A stretch of 64,000 bases of DNA from Caldilineaceae bacterium bin34. GTDB lineage: Bacteria; Chloroflexota; Anaerolineae; Caldilineales; Caldilineaceae. The stretch's first letter is position 1, and every line of letters starts with the position of its first letter. Made by a program: the position numbers and the translations under genes. Below, in pieces: positions 36,582 to 45,938 of this stretch. The DNA lies in the NCBI GenBank assembly GCA_002238555.1, contig MPMO01000005.1:62001-126000 (forward strand), in the 5' to 3' direction. The notes under the pieces were generated by a model. It was not told where the DNA came from. It saw nothing but the letters and a program-made list of their open reading frames with translations, and did not search any database.

Positions 36582-37618
36582 TTCACCTGTGCGCCGGAGC
36601 GGATCCGTTCCGCTACCAGCTGTTCCTGAAGGACTTGAAGGCCGGCCTGGATCCGGCCATGGTGGATTTCAACTACGCGGAGCTGGAAGCTCCGGGGGCT
36701 TCGCTGGAGGACATTCAGCGGGAGGTCCAGGCCCTGCCGGTGATGGCGGACCAGCGGATTGTGGCGGCACACAAGGTTTGGACCGCCTTCGCGGATTCGG
36801 TCCGGCGGTCCGGGGCCAAAGGCCGGGAAACATTGGCGGAGCGGTGGCAGCTGGGCCTGACGGCGCTGGCCGGCATGCCCGAAACCACGGTCCTGGTGCT
36901 GTACGAACCTGACCTGAAGCCCGATTTCAAGGCCATTCGCGAACTGCCGGCCCCGACCGGTGGCCTGGCCGTGCCGACCATTGAGGATCTGGAGAGGGAA
37001 AAAAAGCTGCGCCGGGAGAACCTTGCGGCACCCAAACGCAATGAAATGCGCAACTGGGCCGAATTCCGATGCAGCGAAAAACGGTTTCGGATCGAGGGCC
37101 CGGCGGTGGACGAACTGGTCCGGCGCGCCAGCAGCGACCTGCGCAACCTGGATCAGGAGCTGGAAAAGCTGGCCGCCCATGCCAAGGGGGAACCCATCTC
37201 CCTTGAGGCCGTGCGGGAACTGGTACCCGACTACAGCGAGGACTTTATCTTTGCCCTGAGCAACGCGGTTTTCCAGCAACAGCGGGACGAGGCCATACGT
37301 GTCCTGGGCCATCTCCTTTCCCAAGGCCTCCATCCGATCCAAATCCTGGCTACCCTCGGCTCCCAGGCGCGCATGCTGGCCGCCGTACGCCTTTCCCACG
37401 CGAGTCCCGATGCCATTGCCAAGGCGATGAAGGTCAAACCCTATGCCGTGCAACGCTCCATGCGCAACGCGGCGCGGCTCTCACCGGATCAGGTTCGGGC
37501 CATGGTGGACATGCTGCTGGAGGCGGATCTGAAGATGAAGTCCACGCCCCATGCCGAGGCGATCCTGGAAACCCTGGTGGGGCGGCTGGTCTCGCCGGAC
37601 ACCTGGCTGCAGGCGTAG
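36578..37618 (+). CDS. holA: DNA polymerase III subunit delta
   Basis: 346 residues. The clamp-loader delta fold has no complete Walker motifs: N-terminal LCAGADPFRYQLFLKDLK, middle LDQELEKLAAHA and C-terminal SQGLHPIQILATLGSQARM with MKVKPYAVQRSMRNA, typical of HolA. It opens the sliding clamp during loading. GTG start in a 4-base overlap with the DUF6391 stop. recF follows after 35 bases, making a replication/repair pair. Confidence 0.85.
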   Translation: MIHLCAGADPFRYQLFLKDLKAGLDPAMVDFNYAELEAPGASLEDIQREVQALPVMADQRIVAAHKVWTAFADSVRRSGAKGRETLAERWQLGLTALAGMPETTVLVLYEPDLKPDFKAIRELPAPTGGLAVPTIEDLEREKKLRRENLAAPKRNEMRNWAEFRCSEKRFRIEGPAVDELVRRASSDLRNLDQELEKLAAHAKGEPISLEAVRELVPDYSEDFIFALSNAVFQQQRDEAIRVLGHLLSQGLHPIQILATLGSQARMLAAVRLSHASPDAIAKAMKVKPYAVQRSMRNAARLSPDQVRAMVDMLLEADLKMKSTPHAEAILETLVGRLVSPDTWLQA

Positions 37619-37653
37619 GGCCGCAGATCCGGGAACAGCGGTCTGCGGCAACC

Positions 37654-38847
37654 ATGGTCCTGCGACGACTGGAACTGAGCCAGTTCCGCAACTTCCGGCA
37701 TGTGGAGCTGGACTTCCAGGCTCCCTGCACGCTGGTCCAGGGACCGAACGGAGCCGGCAAGACCAACCTGCTCGACGCCATCTGCTTCCTGGCCCTGAGC
37801 AAGTCGCTGCGGCCGCAAACCGACCGGCAGTCGATACACGACGGCCTGGACCCCAAGGAACCGAAGTATTTCAACCTGCGGGCCGAAACGGAGAACGCAG
37901 CCGGCACGGGGCATGTCCTCCGCGTGTTCTTCGGCACCGGCCGGCTGGGCCCTCCCATGGCCAAGCACCTCTTCCTGGACGGTGCCGAAGTCGCGGCCGC
38001 GCACATGCTGGGACACCTGAAAGTGGTATTGGTGGAGCCGGAGGACACTCGACTGGTGTCCGACGGTCCGAAGCTGCGGCGCCGGGCGCTGGATGTGACC
38101 CTGTGCCAACTGGACGCGCTGTACATGCATCACCTGGTCCGGTACCGCAAGGTGCTGGCGAACCGGAACGCCCTGCTGGCACAGTTTCGCGGGCGGACCG
38201 CAACACCGCCCACCGCGTTCACGCGGCAGATGGAGTTTCTGGACGCACAGCTGGCCGAGGAAGGCGTGCAAGTCATGCGCCGGCGGGCAGTGTGGATTCA
38301 AAGGGTGTCCAGGCATGCCGAGCAGGTCCAGGCGCAGCTGACCGCCAACGGCGACGTGCTGTCGGTGCGTTACCGCCCGTCGGCCGCCGTGGACTTTGAA
38401 AATGGAGAAGGGACGACCGAAGCGAGCGACGCTGCAGAGGACGAAACGCAACGAAGGCAGTTCCGGTGCGCGCTGGAAGAGGTACTGGGCACCGAACTGG
38501 AACGCGGCTTCACGATGGCGGGGCCGCATCGGGACGATGTGGTGTTCCTCAACGACGGCAGATCCCTGGGAAAGTTCGGAAGCCGGGGCCAGCAGCGAAC
38601 GGGCATCCTGGCCTGGCGGCTGGCGGAGGCACAGGCCATCCGGGAACTTACCGGTGAGTTCCCGCTGTTGCTGCTGGACGACGTGATGAGCGAACTGGAC
38701 GAGAGCCGCCGGACGCGGGTGTGCGAAGCCATGGCCGAAGCCGCGCAGGTGGTGGCCGCGACCCCTGACTGGGGGCACTATCCGGAGGCAATGAGGGACA
38801 CGGCCCAGTGCCTTGAGATTCGCGATGGAGTGCTTGCGCCGACTTAG
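37654..38847 (+). CDS. recF: DNA replication and repair protein RecF
   Basis: 397 residues. N-terminus LRRLELSQFRNFRHVELDF, Walker A QGPNGAGKTNLLDA, signature GSRGQQRTGILAWRLA and Walker B LLLLDDVMSELDESR are all present. RecF loads RecA at gapped DNA with RecO and RecR. It is last in the tkt operon and not next to dnaN as in many bacteria. Confidence 0.93.
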   Translation: MVLRRLELSQFRNFRHVELDFQAPCTLVQGPNGAGKTNLLDAICFLALSKSLRPQTDRQSIHDGLDPKEPKYFNLRAETENAAGTGHVLRVFFGTGRLGPPMAKHLFLDGAEVAAAHMLGHLKVVLVEPEDTRLVSDGPKLRRRALDVTLCQLDALYMHHLVRYRKVLANRNALLAQFRGRTATPPTAFTRQMEFLDAQLAEEGVQVMRRRAVWIQRVSRHAEQVQAQLTANGDVLSVRYRPSAAVDFENGEGTTEASDAAEDETQRRQFRCALEEVLGTELERGFTMAGPHRDDVVFLNDGRSLGKFGSRGQQRTGILAWRLAEAQAIRELTGEFPLLLLDDVMSELDESRRTRVCEAMAEAAQVVAATPDWGHYPEAMRDTAQCLEIRDGVLAPT

Positions 38848-39025
38848 GGGACGAACATGCAGCTTTGAGATTCCGAGGCCGTCGGCGGTGCTCGGCCCGG
38901 CCAGCCGTATCCAAGACAGGCCAAGTGCTTCAGGTTTGCGGGGGAGCATCGGTGGGAAGCCCCTGGCAGCCGGCAGGCTACAATGATCTGTTGGACAGAC
39001 ACGATCACGGCAAATCACGGCGGCC

Positions 39026-40177
39026 ATGGCCAGGACAAAGCTCAACCTGGAACCTTCCGTGCTGGTTTGGGCGCGCAGACGCGCCCAGTTGGAACCGGAT
39101 GAACTGGCAGCCAAAATCGGCGTCCAAACCAACACCTTGCAGCGTTGGGAAGAGAAGGGGGAAATCAGCCCGGTCCAGGTTCGCAAACTAGCCGACAAGA
39201 CATACACCCCATTCGGGTACCTGTTCCTCCGGCATCCGCCCGAGGACCGGATCCCGATCGCGGACTTCCGGTCGCGGGAACACCATCAACACCGCCAGCC
39301 CAGCATCGAACTGTTGGATACGATTGCCAGCATGCAGCGACGGCAGGATTGGCTGCATGAGGAGTTGATCCGGCTAGGGGCAGCCCCTTGTGGCCTTGTC
39401 GGGAGTTTCGACGTGGGCAGTGCGATCCGGGAAGCTGCCGGCGTTTTGCGCAAGCAAGTCGATCTTGCACCCGACTGGGCCGCGACATTGTCGACATGGA
39501 ACGAAGCACGACGCGCGCTCATCGATGCAATCGAAGCCTCAGGGGTTTTTGTGGTCGTGAACGGCGTGGTGGGCAACAACACCTCCCGACCACTAGCCCC
39601 TGAGGAGTTTCTCGGTTTCGCGCTCGTTGACGAATACGCGCCAATGATTTTTGTCAACGGTGCCGATTTCATAGCATCGCAAACCTTTAGTTTGGTGCAT
39701 GAACTCACTCACATCTGCATCGGCAGAAGCGGCCTTTCCGCCGACCTCGGCGACGGAAACGGACATGACACGGCGGAACTCTTCTGCAACCGGGTTGCAG
39801 CCGAGTATCTGGTTCCTGCAGAGAGCCTGGAGCGAGCGTGGCAACACGCGGGAACGCATGACACTTTCCAGGAACTCGCGAGGACATTCAAGGTCAGCGA
39901 GGCCGTGGTAGTGAGAAAGTTGCACGACGATGGCCTCATCAGCAGTGACAGTGTCAGGGAGTTCTTCCAGAACCAGTATCACGAGCCCAATCGGCAATCT
40001 TCTGCCAAAGGCGGCAACTTCTGGTTAAACCAGAGATACAGGTTGGGCAACAGATTTGCATCACTGATTGTCCCTGCCTTGAGAGAACAGAGGCTGGGTT
40101 ACCGGACAGCACGTCTTCTCACCGATTTGAAAGGCGATATTGACGACAACCTGACCAGCCACATGGGGCTCTTCTGA
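39026..40177 (+). CDS. XRE-HTH / ImmA-IrrE metallopeptidase-type antitoxin
   Basis: 383 residues. N-terminal helix-turn-helix (VWARRRAQLEPDELAAKIGV, LQRWEEKGE), then an ImmA/IrrE zinc peptidase domain with H225-E-L-T-H229 and a downstream acidic ligand in GHDTAELFCNRVAAEYLVP. The stop overlaps the next start (TGATG). In this arrangement the peptidase-HTH protein is the antitoxin or regulator of the PIN-like DUF4411 protein that follows. Confidence 0.85.
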   Translation: MARTKLNLEPSVLVWARRRAQLEPDELAAKIGVQTNTLQRWEEKGEISPVQVRKLADKTYTPFGYLFLRHPPEDRIPIADFRSREHHQHRQPSIELLDTIASMQRRQDWLHEELIRLGAAPCGLVGSFDVGSAIREAAGVLRKQVDLAPDWAATLSTWNEARRALIDAIEASGVFVVVNGVVGNNTSRPLAPEEFLGFALVDEYAPMIFVNGADFIASQTFSLVHELTHICIGRSGLSADLGDGNGHDTAELFCNRVAAEYLVPAESLERAWQHAGTHDTFQELARTFKVSEAVVVRKLHDDGLISSDSVREFFQNQYHEPNRQSSAKGGNFWLNQRYRLGNRFASLIVPALREQRLGYRTARLLTDLKGDIDDNLTSHMGLF

Positions 40178-40701
40178 TGCCGGGTCCGGATGGTTGGTGC
40201 GGAGTCGTTGACACCAATATCCTGATCGGCGCGTACATCAAAGACTACACACCAACGGTGTTCCCAGGCGTATGGCGGTTTCTGGACCATCAGGTCCAGG
40301 CAGGCCGTCTGGTGCTCATCGATGCCGTGAGGAGGGAAGTGTTGCACCCGGATGGGTTGGTGGGCTGGGTTCAGGACCACGCGAACCTCATCGTGCGGGA
40401 AACCGAAGACCTCGATACCGTAGAACGGTACGAACAAGTGATTGGGTGGGTGAAAGACAGCGGTCGATACACTCGAAGAGCTGCCGATGATTTCGCACGC
40501 GGTGCGGATGGATGGCTCGTCTCCTTGGGCCGCGTGAAGGGAATGGCGGTAGTCACGAACGAAGCTTTCAACGCCGAGTCACGAAAGCACGTTCCGATCC
40601 CCAATGTCTGCCGGGAATTCGACGTTGAGTGCGTTACCGCTACCGCCATGTTCGAGCGATTGGGCGCACGGTTCCTTTGGGATAGAGCCGATGTGAACTG
40701 A
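40177..40701 (+). CDS. DUF4411 PIN-like toxin
   Basis: 174 residues. PIN-type acidic residues: D12 in CGVVDTNILIGAY, E in IDAVRREVLHP, D in AADDFARGADGWLV and E in VVTNEAFNAESRK. This is the DUF4411 pattern (VVDTNxL ... K-H-V-x-I-P-N-V-C), where KHVPIPNVCREF is well conserved. It forms a toxin-antitoxin module with the upstream ImmA/IrrE protein, starting in its stop codon. Confidence 0.85.
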   Translation: MPGPDGWCGVVDTNILIGAYIKDYTPTVFPGVWRFLDHQVQAGRLVLIDAVRREVLHPDGLVGWVQDHANLIVRETEDLDTVERYEQVIGWVKDSGRYTRRAADDFARGADGWLVSLGRVKGMAVVTNEAFNAESRKHVPIPNVCREFDVECVTATAMFERLGARFLWDRADVN

Positions 40702-40825
40702 GGTTGGCCTTGCGGCAGGAGGTACACCGCGACCACAGCATCAGGGTTGGCCGCAGGTTGGTGTGTTGTCATCAACTGACACTTTTCCTGCAATGCCTTC
40801 AGCTGGACTTTGTACAAAGTCCAGC

Positions 40826-43408
40826 TTACCGTGCAACGTGCTTCGCAACCCCATCCTGTTGGTGCAACATCTTCAGGATGTCCGCAGCTACTTCCATGAC
40901 TTCCGCGGGTGCCCGCACCACTTCACCTGCATGCTGTTGCAGTGCCACGACCAGTGGCTGCAAGGCGACCGCCTTTTGGAGATTGATTGCAAGCATTCTC
41001 ACAATTTCATCCGCCAAAACACCAAGGCCGATCAACTCAGGAATGTGCATCAACATTGCCTGAACCATTGGCTGTTTATCAGGAACGAATCCGTCGATCA
41101 GCGACCAGAGCGTATCCCTAAACTCGGCAGTACGATTCAGAGTAATTAGTGCCTTTGCCTGCGTCCAATCTACATGCCACCCAAAAGGAATTCCATCGTG
41201 GTCCTTCAGGTTTGCGAAGCTGAATTTAACCTGTTCGCAGGTATCCAAAGCATCGATAGCTTGACCAGAGTTGAGCAGTTCGACACTTTTTTGGACCAGT
41301 GACGCGGCTACAACGTTCTGAAGCACAGGGCTGTCAATAGCACCGTAGCGAGTCACTACCTGATCGTAGCTCAGGATTGCACTGACTGCATCACCGAGTG
41401 TACCCTGGGAAACACCTTTGCTAAAGAGGGCCAAAGCCACAATTTCCCGACGTATACTTTCATCATTTCCATCGAAACATCCCACCAAAGTCTCGAAACT
41501 GTGAATTGCCGACGCGACCTCCCCCATCTGCATGTCGGCTACACCCTTGCCGAAATATGCCAAGGCCAATTCTTCATAAAACCAATCTTTATGGACTATG
41601 CGCGAAGATCTGGATTTGAAGAAGGTTAGCACTTGGGCGAACTCAGCTTTCGCATGTGCGTGCTGACTGAGATCCGCGTGTGTGGAACCTTTTCTGCGTA
41701 TTGCTTTGATCACCATTGACCAGAGCATCTCGTCTTCACTGTCACCAAAGCGCGCAACTACAGTTTCAAAAGTTGCTCGTGCTGCCACCGGGTTTCCTAG
41801 TTTGATTCTCAAAATGTTGCCTTTGATCAAAAGCGCAAACGCGACCATTATATTCAGCATCGGACTGACACTGTTGCCAAAGCGTGCATCCACTTCTTCA
41901 CACGTCGCCACCGCCTGCTCCGGTTCTCCGAGTTGTGCGTGGTAGAAAGCGACACCTATCAACGCGGTTGCCACGATCTCCTGAAGCTCTATACGATCAA
42001 CGCGGCCAAAGCGTGCATCCACTTCTTTGTAGAGCGCAACTGCCGCCTCGGGAGAACTGCCGCTGCTTTCGTGTCTCTGTGCTTTCCCGATCAAGTCGCG
42101 GGCAATCTGCAGATGATGGTCTAGAGCCTCGTCGTTTTGCGAGGATTCGGCCACTGCCTCCGCCAGCAATGGTTGAAACCCAGACGTTGACTCCGCTTCC
42201 TGCCAGAACTCGTGCAACAGTCCGGCGGATTCGCGCGGCGCATAGAACGCTGTCATGAACTGCAGCAACAAGCGCACAACGCCGGCTTGGTCACGTTCAC
42301 GGCGCAGCTTGTAGTAAATGCAGTACAGCCGTTCCGAAGCGGAATACAACCGCTTCGATCCGGAGTTGTCGATGTTGATCACACGCCGTTCCTTCAGCCG
42401 CCCGAGCAAAGTCGAGACGGGCCGGATGTCCATACGGGCGCGCGCTGCAACCTCGGCAGCGGTCGATGGTTGCCAGAGGTCTATCACCGCGAGATAGACG
42501 CGGCGCTCGGATTTGGCGAGCACGTCTAGATGACCACGGAAGTACTCGGTGTACTCATCGATGAGCCCCACCAGTTCCTCCATCAACTGGCGAAACGATC
42601 GGTGTCTTGCGAACACGCCAAGGATCACCAACAACCGCGGATTGCCACCGGTCAGGATTTCAAGAGGTCTGATTTCCCGTTCGGCAATCGGCTGGCCGCC
42701 GACCATTTCCCAGAGGCGTCGGCACCCCATGATGTCGAGCGGTTCGAGCACAACCATTCGAAAAAACTCAAAGAACGGTTGCTTTGCGTCGTCCAAGGCC
42801 GCGAACCGGCTCGTCGCAGTGCCGAGGAGCATGATCTGGGGCTCACACTGCAGAATCTTGCGAAGCTTCCAACCGAAGTCCTCGTCCACCGATTGAGACA
42901 GTGCCTGAAGGTTCTCGACCATGAGGACCAGCTGTCTGTCCAGCCGGTCCGCTGCAGCTGCCACAGCTGCAAAAGCGTAACCCTCGACACTTGCCTCGCT
43001 GTATCGGCTCGCAAGATCGGTGTGGGTCAAGTGAAGTTCCCGACCAAGTTCCGGGTTGAGAATTGCAACCTCCCTAGCAAGGTGAAACAAGGTCTCCAGC
43101 CAGAAATCTGCCAACGTGAAAATCTCCAGGCTCTCCTCCATGAACCGGACCGCCAACAGATGTTCCGACAAGTACTCGTCGGTCCGCAGTTCCGCAGCAA
43201 CCCGGGCCAGTAACATGGTCTTGCCCTGGCCGCGGGGCGCAACGAGCAACGCGTGCTGGCACGACTGCGAGTCGATGTTGCCGCGCAGCACATCCAGAAC
43301 AATGCCAAGTTCGGGTTGCCGAACAACGAACTGCTCGATCACCTCCACATCGGACTGAAGAACCCCGGGATTGAACTTGCGAATCGGTCGGTCCGGCGAT
43401 GTGGTCAT
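40826..43408 (-). CDS. STAND-like ATPase with tetratricopeptide-type repeats
   Basis: 860 residues. Walker A APRGQGKTM (57-65); Walker B-like LVLMVENLQAL with Glu-Asn in place of Asp-Glu; a sensor strand IMLLGTATSRF; and a winged-helix region (LWQPSTAAEVAARARMDIRP). Residues about 450-750 hold repeats of roughly 40 residues sharing an EEVDARFG-like core (KEVDARFG, CEEVDARFG, ETVVARFG, DQVVTRYG), which fits TPR units. It lies 12 bases after the ORC-like ATPase, so one operon. No nuclease or other effector motif is seen. The base composition is lower in GC than its neighbours, suggesting acquisition by transfer. Confidence 0.7.
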   Translation of the reverse strand: MTTSPDRPIRKFNPGVLQSDVEVIEQFVVRQPELGIVLDVLRGNIDSQSCQHALLVAPRGQGKTMLLARVAAELRTDEYLSEHLLAVRFMEESLEIFTLADFWLETLFHLAREVAILNPELGRELHLTHTDLASRYSEASVEGYAFAAVAAAADRLDRQLVLMVENLQALSQSVDEDFGWKLRKILQCEPQIMLLGTATSRFAALDDAKQPFFEFFRMVVLEPLDIMGCRRLWEMVGGQPIAEREIRPLEILTGGNPRLLVILGVFARHRSFRQLMEELVGLIDEYTEYFRGHLDVLAKSERRVYLAVIDLWQPSTAAEVAARARMDIRPVSTLLGRLKERRVINIDNSGSKRLYSASERLYCIYYKLRRERDQAGVVRLLLQFMTAFYAPRESAGLLHEFWQEAESTSGFQPLLAEAVAESSQNDEALDHHLQIARDLIGKAQRHESSGSSPEAAVALYKEVDARFGRVDRIELQEIVATALIGVAFYHAQLGEPEQAVATCEEVDARFGNSVSPMLNIMVAFALLIKGNILRIKLGNPVAARATFETVVARFGDSEDEMLWSMVIKAIRRKGSTHADLSQHAHAKAEFAQVLTFFKSRSSRIVHKDWFYEELALAYFGKGVADMQMGEVASAIHSFETLVGCFDGNDESIRREIVALALFSKGVSQGTLGDAVSAILSYDQVVTRYGAIDSPVLQNVVAASLVQKSVELLNSGQAIDALDTCEQVKFSFANLKDHDGIPFGWHVDWTQAKALITLNRTAEFRDTLWSLIDGFVPDKQPMVQAMLMHIPELIGLGVLADEIVRMLAINLQKAVALQPLVVALQQHAGEVVRAPAEVMEVAADILKMLHQQDGVAKHVAR

Positions 43409-43420
43409 GGCCTGCCCCTG

Positions 43421-44647
43421 TCAGGTGTCAGCCGACACACGGCTTTGGAGGGGTGCGTGGTGATCACGGAATCGGGCTGCCCACCAGTCTTTCAACAACC
43501 GGGACGGAAAGACATGATCTTGATCGACTTCTTCAAGGTACCCATCGTGGATCAGGACTTCCAGTGCATCCGCGATGCAACCCCGCGCGTCGTCTACAGT
43601 CTTGGCATACAGCTGTTCAAGACAGCGTCGTGCGGCAGGAGTAAACCTGTCCTGAGTGGATGCCTCGGCGAGGATCTCCATGGCCATGGAAAATCCCTCG
43701 TCGTCCAGCCCGTCCTTGAGCCGGGATTCGTAATGGACCAAGTCGTTCTGCCCCGCGGGGCCGAGCAGGGACGTGCGATAGACCGTCTCGACGTCCTCCA
43801 CCGCCACACGATTGCGTCCCTGCATGAGAGCGAATTCCCGCAACCGCGCGAAAAAGGTCTGTACGTGATGGGGGATCCCAAGTCCGAGGGTGTCAAAGAC
43901 CGCTTGCGACACACCGTCCTCTATCTGCAACCCGTTGCTCTGGGCAAGACACTCGAAGCAAGCAACACTGATTTCTCGGCTCCAGGGTCCGAGACGAAAG
44001 GGATCGAGATGGTTGACACGGTCGGCGATTCGAAGCCGTCGCACAAGAGGAGCGAGGCCAATACTGCCTGAGACAATGAGAACCGGAGAGCGGTTGTCAA
44101 ATCCCTGAACCACACTGCGAAGCCAGCTCAGAAACTCCTCCACCCGAACTGCACCATCCTCATGAAGGAGCATTCGCTTGAGGAAGATTGGCAGCTCGTC
44201 GATGACAAGCAGGACCGGTTGGTCGTGTTCAGCCAGATTACGGATGATCTCCTCTCCATGCCGGCGCCAGTTGCCAGCATCAAGACCGGCTCGGAACTTC
44301 ACACGAAACTCGGAAGCGCCGACCTCCTCCACGTTCTCACTGAACCAACGCTTCATCGTGTCTGCAACGCTGGTAGCGATTGAACGTACCGGATGCGCCG
44401 CCTTGACAATGTCGGCGAGAAAGTCCTCCGGGCAAGTCGCATCCTCGACGTCGGCGAAGAGGAAGGTCCACCCTTTCTGCTCGAGGCGCCGACCAAGCTC
44501 ACGGGCAATACTGGTCTTGCCCATACGCCGTTGTCCAGTCAGCAGCGTATGGTTGCCCTCAAGAACTCGTGTTTCGAGCACTTGCAACTCGGGTTCCCGG
44601 TTGAAGAAGTTGTTGCCGCTCACCCAGCGACCAGTGGACAGTTTCAT
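43421..44647 (-). CDS. ORC/archaeal-ATPase-like AAA protein
   Basis: About 408 residues. Walker A GQRRMGKTS (38-46), Walker B PVLLVIDELPIF (144-155), sensor strand LIVSGSIGL and a C-terminal winged helix (DALEVLIHDGYLEEVD). Family members are called ATP-binding proteins of the archaeal ATPase/ORC-CDC6 type, with unknown roles in bacteria. The start at ATG 44647 is chosen because the promoter's expected start point falls on it; an in-frame TTG at 44683 would lie inside the promoter. Operon partner: the STAND/TPR protein downstream. Confidence 0.75.
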   Translation of the reverse strand: MKLSTGRWVSGNNFFNREPELQVLETRVLEGNHTLLTGQRRMGKTSIARELGRRLEQKGWTFLFADVEDATCPEDFLADIVKAAHPVRSIATSVADTMKRWFSENVEEVGASEFRVKFRAGLDAGNWRRHGEEIIRNLAEHDQPVLLVIDELPIFLKRMLLHEDGAVRVEEFLSWLRSVVQGFDNRSPVLIVSGSIGLAPLVRRLRIADRVNHLDPFRLGPWSREISVACFECLAQSNGLQIEDGVSQAVFDTLGLGIPHHVQTFFARLREFALMQGRNRVAVEDVETVYRTSLLGPAGQNDLVHYESRLKDGLDDEGFSMAMEILAEASTQDRFTPAARRCLEQLYAKTVDDARGCIADALEVLIHDGYLEEVDQDHVFPSRLLKDWWAARFRDHHAPLQSRVSADT

Positions 44648-44653
44648 AAGGTG

Positions 44654-44682
44654 AGTATAGAACTTCAACAAATTTGTTGTCA
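44654..44682 (-). promoter_or_regulatory. Leaderless promoter with palindromic operator
   Basis: On the minus strand TTGACA, an 18-base spacer and TATACT are followed by six bases and the ATG at 44647. A perfect 14-base palindrome CAACAAATTTGTTG (44666-44679) lies between the hexamers and overlaps the -35. The layout parallels the promoter at 9582-9617. Confidence 0.7.
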
Positions 44683-45128
44683 ACGGTTTTGTAGTCGTAT
44701 CTGGAGATTAGCCTCCCCGGCCCCTTGCGCCTGCGTACCGGAGAAGCTTCGAGACAGCCATTCAGAGGCCGGTACTGATTCCGGGAAGGTGAGAATGCAC
44801 CTTGAGACCATTCAGTGGAATCCGGTTCCGAGTGGCCCGCAGCGATCACCGGTTGCTGTCTTCAAGGACAACCAGCCGACATTCCGCGATCACATGACAC
44901 AGAAACTGGTCTCCCTTGGACGCCACAGTCCACGACTGGGAGGAGACAGGCGACAAGCAACAGGCGCTCGCCTCAAGGCACACATACCAGACTGTGCTCG
45001 ATGAACAAAAGCGCCCCTTGCGACTTGGCCGGAAGTTTCGGCTTGGCGGTTCCGCTGTGCCTCCCCCTTCCGTACGGACCCGTTTCCTGCATACGCAGCG
45101 ATGCCGGTTGGATGGATCGAGGCCAACG
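44683..45128. other. Non-coding stretch
   Basis: No gene is supported. It lies upstream of the ATPase operon and downstream of a vapC gene; no repeats are seen. Confidence 0.4.
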
Positions 45129-45515
45129 TCATGCGACGTCAACGTCGGTAAGTGCGAAGTCCTGGCCCTTGAACAGAAGGGGCTCCCGCGTGACCTGGGC
45201 CAACGCATAGACGAAGCAGTCGCCGAAGTTCAGCCCAGCCGGGTGATTGCCCTTGCCAAATCGCCGCCAGGCCCTGCGAGCGACCTGCGTATGCTCAAGC
45301 GTCACCGGTTCCAGCTCGATCTCCGCCTCTTCCAGGAATGCATCCAGCTCATACCCGGCTGTGGCACCACCGCGACTCTCGAGAACAATGGTCGCTTCCA
45401 CCAGCGTAGCAACCGACATGCGGCGAGACGATGCCAGCGCCATAGCCTTGGCGTAGTGTTCCGCGTCCGGCTCGCGGAATAGGATTGCCAAGATCGCCGA
45501 CGTGTCAACGATCAT
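45129..45515 (-). CDS. VapC-family PIN toxin
   Basis: 128 residues. The active-site set is complete: D4 in MIVDTSAILAIL, E in TLVEATIVLE, D in LNFGDCFVYALA and D in LFKGQDFALTDVD. FGDCFVYALA is the common VapC core. It starts inside the stop codon of the antitoxin (4-base overlap). Confidence 0.9.
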   Translation of the reverse strand: MIVDTSAILAILFREPDAEHYAKAMALASSRRMSVATLVEATIVLESRGGATAGYELDAFLEEAEIELEPVTLEHTQVARRAWRRFGKGNHPAGLNFGDCFVYALAQVTREPLLFKGQDFALTDVDVA

Positions 45516-45769
45516 TGGGGCAGCCCGTGCTCGTCATACAGGAATTCGCCGTGCTCGACGGCAGAGGGACCGTCGCCCAGCATGTTTGCGCATCGGTTGC
45601 CGATGGCAAGAAGCCTCTGTACACGAATCTCGGTGCTGCCTTCCCTCCGCTTGCGCTCCAAGCGTTCCTTGAGTGCCACCGTGATGGCTCCGGTCATGGT
45701 CTCACCGGTCAGATGCGCCAACTCACTGGCCAGCCGACACGTCTCCTGGTTCTTGATGCTAAGACCCAT
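45512..45769 (-). CDS. VapB antitoxin (Rv0623/PSK type)
   Basis: 85 residues. N-terminus MGLSIKNQETCRLASELA then HLTGETMTGAITVALKERLE is the VapB transcription-factor family pattern. The C-terminal tail (FLYDEHGLPQ) binds the toxin. A perfect operator-like palindrome lies just upstream (45789-45803), consistent with autoregulation. Confidence 0.88.
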   Translation of the reverse strand: MGLSIKNQETCRLASELAHLTGETMTGAITVALKERLERKRREGSTEIRVQRLLAIGNRCANMLGDGPSAVEHGEFLYDEHGLPQ

Positions 45770-45788
45770 TGCCTTGGTTCCATACAGG

Positions 45789-45803
45789 TAGATTCACAAT
45801 CTA
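45789..45803. promoter_or_regulatory. Palindromic operator upstream of vapB
   Basis: TAGATT-CAC-AATCTA, perfect arms, 20 bases before the vapB start and overlapping a TATAG promoter-like sequence. Confidence 0.5.
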
Positions 45804-45938
45804 TAAGTCTACCCCAAGCTGTCTCGCCCCCTTGGGCAACGTCAGCCTGGGGAACTGGAGCCATTGGTGTGGGAATTGATGCGAGGCATGGCAACCACAA
45901 GGGCATCGGCCGTGAACGCGCCTGCCGGGAGGCGAGCC

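Noticed and set aside
33628..37453. 815- and 646-codon minus-strand frames
   Set aside because: Antisense shadows of transketolase, DUF6391 and holA.
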